A stretch of 43,173 nt of DNA from Candidatus Zixiibacteriota bacterium (lineage in GTDB: Bacteria > Zixibacteria > MSB-5A5 > UBA10806). The notes beneath the pieces were generated by a model that was given only the letters and a program-made list of their open reading frames with translations, was not told the DNA's origin and did not search any database. Shown here one piece after another: positions 33,258-40,612 of the stretch. Each line of letters opens with the position of its first letter. The first letter of the stretch is position 1. A program made the position numbers and the translations under genes. The stretch lies in the NCBI GenBank assembly GCA_024641335.1, contig JAHEDG010000022.1, forward strand, positions 1-43,173. The letters are read 5' to 3'.

Positions 33258-33412
33258 CTATGGGATTCGAAGTTACTCGGACGGATCAGGAACCGCGAAA
33301 TATAATGTGCGGTTAGAATTCGTAGATTGGCCGAACTATTTAATGACGATCCGATTTACCGGGAGTTGCAACGATAGTCTATTATCAAGATTACGAAGGG
33401 ATCAGGAAAAAG

Positions 33413-35293
33413 ATGAATAAGTACCTAAAATTCACTATCGCCTCAATTGTAATTATTGGTTTATTCTCCGCTTCGAATTCGGTATCGGCCAGGGAAGACT
33501 CGGCCGGACCGGACGCTTTCTCATCGGAAGAACCGGTGTCCGTAGCGGGGTTTTCGTCAAGGCTTGAAATCGCCCCCGGTGAGGAGTTCAGAGTCGCTCT
33601 CAAGATCTCAATAGACGATCAATGGCATGTCAATTCCAATAGCCCGACACAGGATTTTCTGATCCCCACCGCGGTTACTCTTGATGATAATTCCGGGTAC
33701 AAGATCGTAAAATTCCGCTATCCGCAGGGGGATAGAAAGGCGTTCGAATTCAATCCGGATGAGCCGCTTTCTGTCTATGGCGGATCGATTTGGATAGATT
33801 TACTTTTGGCATCGGACAGCCTGGCCGAATCGGGGGATCTGCCTCTTTCGGTGAATTTGACCACGCAGGCTTGCAACGATCGGTATTGTCTGGCCCCGGT
33901 AACTCAAATCCTGGAATTTCCGATTAAAATAGATCCGGCATTCGCCGGCCATGAGATACGCCACCCATCCGTTTTCGAGGACGCGTTCTTCAAGGATTCT
34001 AAGCCTCCGATTCCCGCAGCCGGAGCGGATTCCAAGTCTAGTGAGGGTTTTTGGGGAATGATTCGGAATTTTGACGCTGCTGAATTTGTCGGACGTTTCG
34101 GATATTTTTTGGCCTTTATCGCCATGTACATATTGGGACTCGGTTTAACCCTGACTCCCTGCGTTTATCCGATTATACCGATAACCATCGGATATTTCGG
34201 TTCTCAGGCGGGCGGCCATTGGGGTCGTCAATTCCTGATTGCCGTTGTTTACGGCGTGGGGATCTCGATCAGTTACGCGACCATCGGCACGGTGGCTGCG
34301 TTTTCCGGCGCTCTCATGGGGGCGGCCCTGCAGAGTGTCTGGGTGCTTTTGGCCCTGGCCATTCTATTAATTGCCATGGGATTTAACGCTTTCGGAGTCT
34401 ATGAAATACGGCTCCCGACCTGGTTGATGGGACTGGCCGGGGGCAGCGGCCGAAAAGGTGTGATCGGAGCGGCTGTGATGGGGCTGACCATGGGTATCGC
34501 CTCCGCCCCCTGTCTGGCGGCGTTTATAATCAGCCTGTTAGCTTTTGTCGGCCAGAAAGGAGATCCGGTTTTAGGTTTTTCGATGTTTTTCGTTCTTGGT
34601 CTCGGACTGGCTACTCCGTTCGTCCTGCTGGGAACATTTTCAGGGATGGTCAATAATATTCCGAAGTCCGGGGCCTGGATGGTTTACGCCAAGAAACTGA
34701 TGGGATCATTGCTTTTCGGCGCGGCTCTGTATTTTTTGCATACGGTGATCCCCGTTCGGATATTTCATTCGATAGTCATGGTTTGTCTGACAGCCGCCGG
34801 GCTTTATTTCGGGTATTTCGAAAATTCCCTGGCGACTTCTCCGGTTTTTAAATCGATGAAAATATCTGTCGGTGTTATATTTATCGCCGTAGCTTTATGG
34901 TGGGGTATGCCGGCTGAACAGGGCCTTCCGACGGACGGCGTAAACTGGCAGCCATACTCGGAGACTGCCCTCAAACAGGCCATCGATTCGGGCAGGCCGG
35001 TGGTTATCGATTTCTACGCCGATTGGTGTATCCCCTGCAAAGAGCTGGATAAGTACTCTTTTTCCGACGAAAATGTCATCGGGCTGAGTCGGGAGTTCCT
35101 GATGCTCAAATCGGATCTGACCCGCGGGAATGATCCCGGTGTCAAGGATTTGGTCGAAAAGTTCGGGATCAAGGGTGTTCCGACAATATTATTTATAGAC
35201 AAGCATGGCCTGGAACTAGCCGATATTCGGGTAGTTCAGTTCGAGAAGGCCGACGAGATTAGCAGAAGATTGCAAAAAGCTGTTTCCGAATGA
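33413..35293 (+). CDS. dsbD: Thiol:disulfide interchange protein DsbD
   Basis: A 626-residue three-domain protein. After the signal peptide comes the periplasmic alpha domain (about 40-190) with the Cys pair in QACNDRYCLAP. The membrane domain (about 225-500) has eight helices, with the family segments TLTPCVYPIIPI and APCLAAF holding its two Cys. The C-terminal thioredoxin-like gamma domain has WCIPC in FYADWCIPCKELD. It carries electrons from cytosolic thioredoxin, encoded 4 kb upstream, to periplasmic proteins such as those in cytochrome c maturation. That fits an organism making many haem c proteins. It is followed by a probable terminator. Confidence 0.95.
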   Translation: MNKYLKFTIASIVIIGLFSASNSVSAREDSAGPDAFSSEEPVSVAGFSSRLEIAPGEEFRVALKISIDDQWHVNSNSPTQDFLIPTAVTLDDNSGYKIVKFRYPQGDRKAFEFNPDEPLSVYGGSIWIDLLLASDSLAESGDLPLSVNLTTQACNDRYCLAPVTQILEFPIKIDPAFAGHEIRHPSVFEDAFFKDSKPPIPAAGADSKSSEGFWGMIRNFDAAEFVGRFGYFLAFIAMYILGLGLTLTPCVYPIIPITIGYFGSQAGGHWGRQFLIAVVYGVGISISYATIGTVAAFSGALMGAALQSVWVLLALAILLIAMGFNAFGVYEIRLPTWLMGLAGGSGRKGVIGAAVMGLTMGIASAPCLAAFIISLLAFVGQKGDPVLGFSMFFVLGLGLATPFVLLGTFSGMVNNIPKSGAWMVYAKKLMGSLLFGAALYFLHTVIPVRIFHSIVMVCLTAAGLYFGYFENSLATSPVFKSMKISVGVIFIAVALWWGMPAEQGLPTDGVNWQPYSETALKQAIDSGRPVVIDFYADWCIPCKELDKYSFSDENVIGLSREFLMLKSDLTRGNDPGVKDLVEKFGIKGVPTILFIDKHGLELADIRVVQFEKADEISRRLQKAVSE

Positions 35294-35301
35294 TAGTTTA
35301 T

Positions 35302-35321
35302 CGGTCAAATACCGTTTTTTT
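35302..35321 (+). terminator. Rho-independent terminator after dsbD
   Basis: CGGT (35302-35305) pairs with ACCG (35311-35314) around CAAAT, followed by a seven-T run (35315-35321). The stem is only four base pairs, but position, nine bases after the stop, and T-run are typical. Confidence 0.45.
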
Positions 35322-35608
35322 CACTATCTAAGGTTTACGTGGGGAACTATCCTGAAAAAAACAATGTTTTATTTGATGGTCTTCGGATAGAATAATGATA
35401 ATTTGGCCGCCATCATCCGGAGACACTGGATAGCATCGGAATTATGAGTTCATTTGACACTTTTGCAATGAAGTGTCGAAACGAGTAGGCAACTTGATGG
35501 AGGCCGATAGTTTGATCCGGAGCGATTTCCTTCAGTCTGACCTTATCATCAATTCTATCGCTTATCAGTGCGGCCGGTGTTATGAAATGAGTATCCGGGA
35601 GACAGCAA
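35322..35608. other. Intergenic region with inverted repeat upstream of the anti-sigma-like gene
   Basis: About 290 bases with no recognised gene. A 49-codon ORF (35497-35646) overlaps the next gene start and shows no known domain. There is no sigma-factor gene where one would be expected. Confidence 0.4.
35453..35480. repeat. Inverted repeat GACACTT/AAGTGTC
   Basis: GACACTT (35456-35462) and AAGTGTC (35471-35477) pair perfectly around eight bases; the flanking TTT and GAA add weak pairs. TTGACA at 35454-35459 lies within it but has no clear -10 partner. It may be an operator or a leader hairpin. Confidence 0.4.
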
Positions 35609-36445
35609 ATGACTATCTGGGGGAGATTCCCGACCATGCGGCCTGATGACTGCTTTGTAAGCGAAGAGGAATTGAATCTCTATCTTGATCATCAGATCGG
35701 GTTGAGACGGAAAACGATTCTCGATTCCCATATGCAATCCTGCGGGGAATGCGCCGTCAGGTACGGCATAGCTCTAAAACTGGCCAATATTCTGAAGAAT
35801 CCTGTTATCCGTACCGCTGCCCCGGCATATCTCAATGGCAGAATATCTGCTCTGATAGCCGAGGGAAAGCCTATTGCCGGCGAGGGGTTTTGGGAAATGC
35901 TGAAGAATCTTCTCAGCGATAGGCCTTATATTCCGGTGGGAGCGGCTGCCGGGCTGCTGGCGGTTTTTGTTTTTGCCCTTTTCTCCGGTCATAGCCCGAA
36001 GGGAAATATGCCGTTTATAAAAGAACTGGTTCATGAGCATTATGAATATATCGAGGAGCCTGAGCGGTTAGGAATCAGAAGCGATGATCCTCAGGAGATC
36101 GTCCGCTGGGTATCGGATAACGCCGGTATGGATATCGGATTCTCGGCCACGGAAGATGCCGATATGCCCAGCCCCGAAGGAGCCTGTGTTCTCGAGGAAA
36201 ATGGGGAGACAATCGGGTATGTATTCTTCGATCAGCTGGGCCAACGGGTTTCTCTTTTCATGATCGCCGATTACCGGGATAAGCTGTTCGGGCAGACATC
36301 AATGAGTCTTGATGATATATCGGTATACTGCGGGAAATGCACCGGTATGAATTATGTACTCTGGAAAAATAACGATCTGGTCTGCGTGCTGATCGCCGAT
36401 CTTTCTCCTGATAACCTGGTCAAAATAGCCAGGCATATCATTTAG
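35609..36445 (+). CDS. Zinc-finger anti-sigma-factor-like membrane protein
   Basis: A 278-residue protein. The N-terminal domain is a zf-HC2-type anti-sigma zinc finger: C14 or so, then H41, C45 and C48 in SHMQSCGEC. One membrane helix (about 108-128) follows, then an extracytoplasmic domain of about 140 residues with Cys pair CGKC. Such proteins bind an ECF sigma factor and release it on a signal, but no sigma gene is adjacent. GGGAGA at 35597-35602 favours ATG 35609; ATG 35636 is an alternative start. Confidence 0.75.
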   Translation: MTIWGRFPTMRPDDCFVSEEELNLYLDHQIGLRRKTILDSHMQSCGECAVRYGIALKLANILKNPVIRTAAPAYLNGRISALIAEGKPIAGEGFWEMLKNLLSDRPYIPVGAAAGLLAVFVFALFSGHSPKGNMPFIKELVHEHYEYIEEPERLGIRSDDPQEIVRWVSDNAGMDIGFSATEDADMPSPEGACVLEENGETIGYVFFDQLGQRVSLFMIADYRDKLFGQTSMSLDDISVYCGKCTGMNYVLWKNNDLVCVLIADLSPDNLVKIARHII

Positions 36446-36698
36446 TTTCGTCAATAGCCATCCGCCCCTTGGTTTCGCCGACTCTCGAAAATTATCATCT
36501 CAATCAATTTCCTGAATCCCAGGTTTATTCTCACCGGCATCCGATAGAAAATCAGGTAAATAGGCTTGCGGCGCCGCCGATAAATATTATCTTATATCCC
36601 GATACTATCTGTCTCGCTGTCGAATAGATTTCGACGGTTTTCTTAAATTCGATCCCTGCTGATGACGATTACCCGGCAGGAGCGACGAAGGTTAGCCG

Positions 36699-37427
36699 GT
36701 GAGTGATAAAAACGTAATCTGCATTCTGGCCAAGCAACCCGTACCGGGATCAATTAAAATAAAACTTCAGGATAACCTGGGGAAAAAACAGGCCGCTTTT
36801 CTGGCCAGGGCGTTCCTGATGGATACCATCGCCACATCGCTAAGCGTTCCCCGTTCCAGGACTATTATCGCTCACTGGCCCTCTGATTCGGTCAAAGCAT
36901 TCGAGGATATTATTTATCTTTATGCTTCGGAGGAACCCAGGAAAAAGATCTCCGGGAAGGCCGATTCCATCAGCCTGATCCCCCAGACCGGTGATGATAC
37001 AGGCCAACGGTTCAGCTATCTTTCGGAAAAGATATTCGGAATGGGCGCCGAGAGGGTTCTTTTTGTAAGCTCCGACTGCCCTCAACTGGAGCCAGCCATT
37101 TACAGGGCCGCATTCGAACTCTTGAAGAAGAAACAGGCGGTTATAGGTCCCACGTTCGACGGTGGTTTTTATATGATGGGATTAAGGCAGCATTGCCCGG
37201 ATCTGTTCATGGAGATAGAATGGGGATCGTCCTCGGTTTACAAAAGTACGGTAGATAGAATCGATGATCATAATCTCGCCTGGCAGGAACTTGAGATCTC
37301 CTATGATATCGACAGCCCTGAAGAGTTGGAACAGTTATATCTGGATATAGATAATCTTCGTCTTTCGGGCGACGATTTTATCTGTTTTCATACGGAAAAA
37401 TGTCTGGCCAACCTGTCTAAAAATTAG
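36699..37427 (+). CDS. DUF2064/TIGR04282-family glycosyltransferase-like protein
   Basis: A 242-residue GT-A-fold protein. The N-terminal ICILAKQPVPGSIKIKL resembles the AKxPxPGxxKTRL start of the family, with the usual Thr-Arg pair changed to I-K. VLFVSSDCPQLEPA contains the metal-binding region, and GPTFDGGFYMMGLR is a very typical GP(A/T)xDGGYxLxGL segment. YDIDSPEELEQL is the conserved C-terminal motif. Members look like nucleotidyl- or glycosyltransferases and their reactions are mostly unproven. The start codon is GTG. It stands alone between two long spacers. Confidence 0.85.
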   Translation: MSDKNVICILAKQPVPGSIKIKLQDNLGKKQAAFLARAFLMDTIATSLSVPRSRTIIAHWPSDSVKAFEDIIYLYASEEPRKKISGKADSISLIPQTGDDTGQRFSYLSEKIFGMGAERVLFVSSDCPQLEPAIYRAAFELLKKKQAVIGPTFDGGFYMMGLRQHCPDLFMEIEWGSSSVYKSTVDRIDDHNLAWQELEISYDIDSPEELEQLYLDIDNLRLSGDDFICFHTEKCLANLSKN

Positions 37428-37812
37428 GCTAAGCCTCCATTCCTTCATAACTTCCGAATAACTGGCGATTATGGATATTGACCTTAGTATCGCCGCTAAA
37501 ACCGAATTATTTTACAACTGGATATTCCAAGTTTTCGATTCGATTCTCCTGTAAATATAGATCCTTTATTACAATAGAGAAATGCCCCATTCAGAGTGAA
37601 AATCAATCCGTTCATACGGCTCCAGGGGGAATTAAAATGGGTTGGGAACATGCCGATATTAATAGCGGGATGGTTACAGGCGTGTGCCATCCGGTATATA
37701 TATATATGCGCTCTTGATTAGAGGGAGTAGATTTGGCTAAAAACCGGTATTTCTGTTCGGATACGTTCGGCGATTCGGGTAAATGCGTCCTGTTCGGGGG
37801 GCTTCATAGCTC
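37428..37812. other. Leader region of the Ser/Thr kinase gene
   Basis: 385 bases. The left part is AT-rich and holds no gene I recognise, with only a lone TACAAT (37570-37575) that might be a -10 box. The right part carries two tiny ORFs, each with a plausible ribosome site. Confidence 0.45.
37637..37717 (+). CDS. Tiny ORF (26 residues) upstream of kinase, possible leader
   Basis: ATG at 37637 is preceded by AGGGGG with about seven bases spacing. The product (MGWEHADINSGMVTGV, then CHPVYIYMRS) shows no domain. It may be a leader peptide or chance. Confidence 0.25.
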   Translation: MGWEHADINSGMVTGVCHPVYIYMRS

Positions 37813-37816
37813 ATGA
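37733..37816 (+). CDS. Tiny ORF (27 residues) coupled to the kinase start
   Basis: TTG at 37733 follows GAGGGAG (37721-37727) at five-base spacing. The frame ends in TGA at 37814-37816, overlapping the kinase ATG at 37813. The product is MAKNRYFCSDTFGDSG then KCVLFGGLHSS, with two Cys. The kinase itself lacks a well-spaced ribosome site, so this ORF may drive its translation by coupling. Confidence 0.35.
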   Translation: MAKNRYFCSDTFGDSGKCVLFGGLHSS

Positions 37817-39552
37817 GTAACAGCCTGCTTAATACCACAGCGGTCCAGCATCTTTCCGTATCCAATTACAAGGTCGTCGAGCTGATTGGAACGGGAGGGA
37901 TGGCTAATATCTACAAGGCGGTACAGCTTTCACTGGATCGGCTGGTGGCTCTGAAGATAATGCATCCTCATCTTACGATGGATGAGGGTTTTGTCGCTCG
38001 TTTTGAGAAAGAGGCCAAGCAAGCCGCCCAGCTTCAGCATGAGAATATCGTTTCCATAATCGATTATGGCTCCGAAAACGGAGTTTATTATATCGCCATG
38101 GAACATATCGACGGTAAGAATTTAAGGCAGATATTGGAGAAGCAAAGACGTTTGCCGTTGGAGATCTGTCTTTTAATATGCCACCAGGTGGCCGAAGGTC
38201 TTAAATACGCCCACAGCCACAACCTGGTTCATCGCGATATCAAACCGGCTAATATAATTCTCTCGAGTGACGGAAGAGTATTGATCACAGATTTCGGGAT
38301 CGCCAAAGGGAATGACGATTTATCCATTACCGCCACCGGCCAGATGATCGGATCCCCGGCATATATGTCGCCGGAGCAGGCGGCGGGCAAGCATACCGAT
38401 CATCGCTCGGATCTGTTCAGCCTGGGGATAATACTGTACGAAGTAATCGCCGGCGAAAAACCATTCAGGGGCGAGTCTTATCAGGCTATGGTGGCTTCGA
38501 TAATGTCGGCCAGGCCGGAACCTATGCAAAAACTTCGCGTGGATGTCAATCCCGAGTTGGAAGAGCTGGTGGCCAAGTCTCTGGTTAAGGACGTGGATTC
38601 ACGGTATCAGAACGCCGAGGATTTTGCCGATAGCTTATATACCCAGCTTCAGCGTTTCAAAATTCCGCCGGTCAAAAAACTCATATCGAGTTTTCTGAAG
38701 AATCCGATTAAGGTGACAGAAAAGCTGAGAACCGAGAAAATATCGAATCATATGGAGTCGGCTCTTTATTTCCTGACCATGGGCGAAGGCAGATTGAAAG
38801 AGGCCAGGAAGGAGTTCCAGGAAGTTTTAAGGTTTGATAAAAACAATAAATCAGCCCGCGACTACCTTGCCAAGCTGCAGAGCCAATCGCCGCCTGGAAA
38901 GAAAAGCGCTTCACCACAAACCTATATAAAGTTGAAACAATGGCATCTGGCCGTGGGCGGCGGGATTATACTGGCGCTGATCCTGATTCTGCTATTTTCA
39001 TCCGGCAAGGATACCGCCGAAAAATCAACAGATTCCTCGAAAACATCCGAACAGATATCTACTCCGGTAGAAAATAACACCGTTGACGCAAACAACGATA
39101 AAACCAGCGGCGCCGATTCGGATAACAAGAATTCCGCGGAGGATACAAAAACAACCGATGATATCGGGACTGAAGATTCATCGGCCAAAAAAGATAACAA
39201 AACAACGAATGATAATGCTGTCGATAAAAAGAAAACCGAAACAACGACTAAAAAAACGACCAAAACAAACAATACGACTACTAAAAAGTCGGACAAGAAG
39301 AACAGCGATTTTAATTATCCCAACCAGGAGATCGGCGAGTACGGCATGGTAGCGGCGAAAACCAATGTCCCGGCCGAGATATATATAGATTTGACCAGGT
39401 ATGGCAAGACCAACGGCCCGCCGATAAAGCTCGCTCCGGGACGTCATTTCGTTGAAATCAAGGCCGACGGATACAGGCGTATGACCCGGCGAATATTCAC
39501 CGAAAACGGTAAGACGATAAATATGGAAATCGATATGATATCCGACCGGTAA
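37813..39552 (+). CDS. Transmembrane serine/threonine protein kinase with PEGA domain
   Basis: A 579-residue Hanks-type kinase. The kinase domain (about 19-285) has the P-loop GTGGMANIY (26-34), catalytic K48, HRDIKPAN with D142, DFG at 160-162 and a SPE in place of APE (SPAYMSPEQ). A TPR-like helix pair follows (about 325-357). One membrane helix (about 376-397) leads to a Thr/Lys/Asn-rich linker of about 95 residues and a C-terminal PEGA domain, including the APGRHFVEIKADGY motif. It probably senses an envelope signal and phosphorylates cytosolic targets. The ATG overlaps the stop of a 27-codon ORF. Confidence 0.93.
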   Translation: MSNSLLNTTAVQHLSVSNYKVVELIGTGGMANIYKAVQLSLDRLVALKIMHPHLTMDEGFVARFEKEAKQAAQLQHENIVSIIDYGSENGVYYIAMEHIDGKNLRQILEKQRRLPLEICLLICHQVAEGLKYAHSHNLVHRDIKPANIILSSDGRVLITDFGIAKGNDDLSITATGQMIGSPAYMSPEQAAGKHTDHRSDLFSLGIILYEVIAGEKPFRGESYQAMVASIMSARPEPMQKLRVDVNPELEELVAKSLVKDVDSRYQNAEDFADSLYTQLQRFKIPPVKKLISSFLKNPIKVTEKLRTEKISNHMESALYFLTMGEGRLKEARKEFQEVLRFDKNNKSARDYLAKLQSQSPPGKKSASPQTYIKLKQWHLAVGGGIILALILILLFSSGKDTAEKSTDSSKTSEQISTPVENNTVDANNDKTSGADSDNKNSAEDTKTTDDIGTEDSSAKKDNKTTNDNAVDKKKTETTTKKTTKTNNTTTKKSDKKNSDFNYPNQEIGEYGMVAAKTNVPAEIYIDLTRYGKTNGPPIKLAPGRHFVEIKADGYRRMTRRIFTENGKTINMEIDMISDR

Positions 39553-39675
39553 GCTGCCGGCAAATGACGGTTGATTATCTCTCATAGCGCCAATTAATAT
39601 AGGAGCAGTTCGCGGTAATATTCTCTTCACTTTTCTCTAAATCGGATATATATTTATTTTGTTATTCAGTGGCGG

Positions 39676-40593
39676 TTGAAATATACGGGGGGAGTATTGA
39701 AAAAAACGGCGGCGGCGGGCAGAGAACGATATCTGGCGGATTTCTCATTGCTTTTGACTACCGCAGTTTGGGGTCTTACCTTCACCGTACTTAAAAGTAT
39801 TCTCGGCAATCAGGTTTCGTCGATATTTTTTATAGCTATGCGTTTCGCGATTGCCGCGCTGGTACTCTATCCTTTTTGCAGGAGAAAACTTAGGGATCTC
39901 GGCAAGGGCGGTTTTCTCGGTGGAGTGGTACTCGGAATTCTGCTCTTTACGGGATTCGCCACACAAAGTCTGGGTATAGAGATAACCACCGCGTCAAAAG
40001 CCGCTTTTATCACCGGACTTTCAGCTATCTTTGTTCCTATGTTTCTATTTATGCATAAGAGAAAATTGCCTTCTTTGATCAATGGGGGGGCGATAGTCGC
40101 GGCTTTGGCTGGAATGTACTTACTGACCGATCCGGCCGGAGGAAGTTTCAATCGAGGTGATATTCTGGTATTGATATGCGCGGTCATTTTCGGGGCTCAG
40201 ATTTATGTCATGGAGATAGTAACTCAGGGGCGGAACGCCACTGCCCTGACTTTCGTGGAGCTTGCCACCACGGCCGTCCTGGCTGTCCTGTTTTTACCGC
40301 TCGAAAATGTTCAGTTCGAGTTGTCTTTAAAATTCGTAATTTTGATTTTTCTTATGGGTTCAGTGGCTACCGCCGGAGCTCTCCTGGTTCAAACCTGGGC
40401 GCAGAAAAAGACCTCGGCTGTGAAAGTAGGGCTGATCCTGACCGCGGAACCGGTGTTCGCTTATATGTTCGCGTCGGCGATATTGGACGATTATTTTAAC
40501 CCGACACAGAAAATCGGCGGCGCGATAATTATCGCGGCCGTGCTGGCATCGGAAATTGTCCCTCTTCTGATGAGCCGCCGGGCTAAAATCTGA
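39676..40593 (+). CDS. DMT-superfamily (EamA) transporter
   Basis: A 305-residue protein with about ten hydrophobic helices forming two EamA repeats. The first repeat has AVWGLTFTVLKSIL and FFIAMRFAIAALVL, the second has the AVIFGAQIYVMEIV segment and ILTAEPVFAYMFA, the usual EamA end signature. Members export amino acids, metabolites or drugs; the substrate cannot be told. TTG at 39676 is used; a second TTG at 39697 follows a GGGGGGAG very closely and is a possible alternative. It converges with the large secreted-protein gene. Confidence 0.88.
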   Translation: MKYTGGVLKKTAAAGRERYLADFSLLLTTAVWGLTFTVLKSILGNQVSSIFFIAMRFAIAALVLYPFCRRKLRDLGKGGFLGGVVLGILLFTGFATQSLGIEITTASKAAFITGLSAIFVPMFLFMHKRKLPSLINGGAIVAALAGMYLLTDPAGGSFNRGDILVLICAVIFGAQIYVMEIVTQGRNATALTFVELATTAVLAVLFLPLENVQFELSLKFVILIFLMGSVATAGALLVQTWAQKKTSAVKVGLILTAEPVFAYMFASAILDDYFNPTQKIGGAIIIAAVLASEIVPLLMSRRAKI

Positions 40594-40612
40594 ATATCCC
40601 TGCCCGGGTATT
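40593..40612. terminator. Compact bidirectional terminator-like stem between convergent genes
   Basis: AATA-t-CCC (40593-40600) can pair with GGGTATT (40606-40612) around TGCCC, with one bulged T. It touches both stop codons in the 17-base gap. The T-runs on either side are short, so termination strength is uncertain. Confidence 0.3.

Noticed and set aside
33169-33420. 83-codon frame upstream of dsbD
   Set aside because: Cys/Ser/Tyr-rich, with no ribosome site or domain, and it covers the candidate promoter.
35497-35646. 49-codon frame overlapping the anti-sigma-like gene start, considered as a sigma-factor remnant
   Set aside because: A faint helix-turn-helix resemblance is not enough; it lacks sigma region 2 or 4 signatures.
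36451-36540. 29-codon frame on the minus strand after the anti-sigma-like gene
   Set aside because: Very short and highly basic, with no motif. Probably chance.
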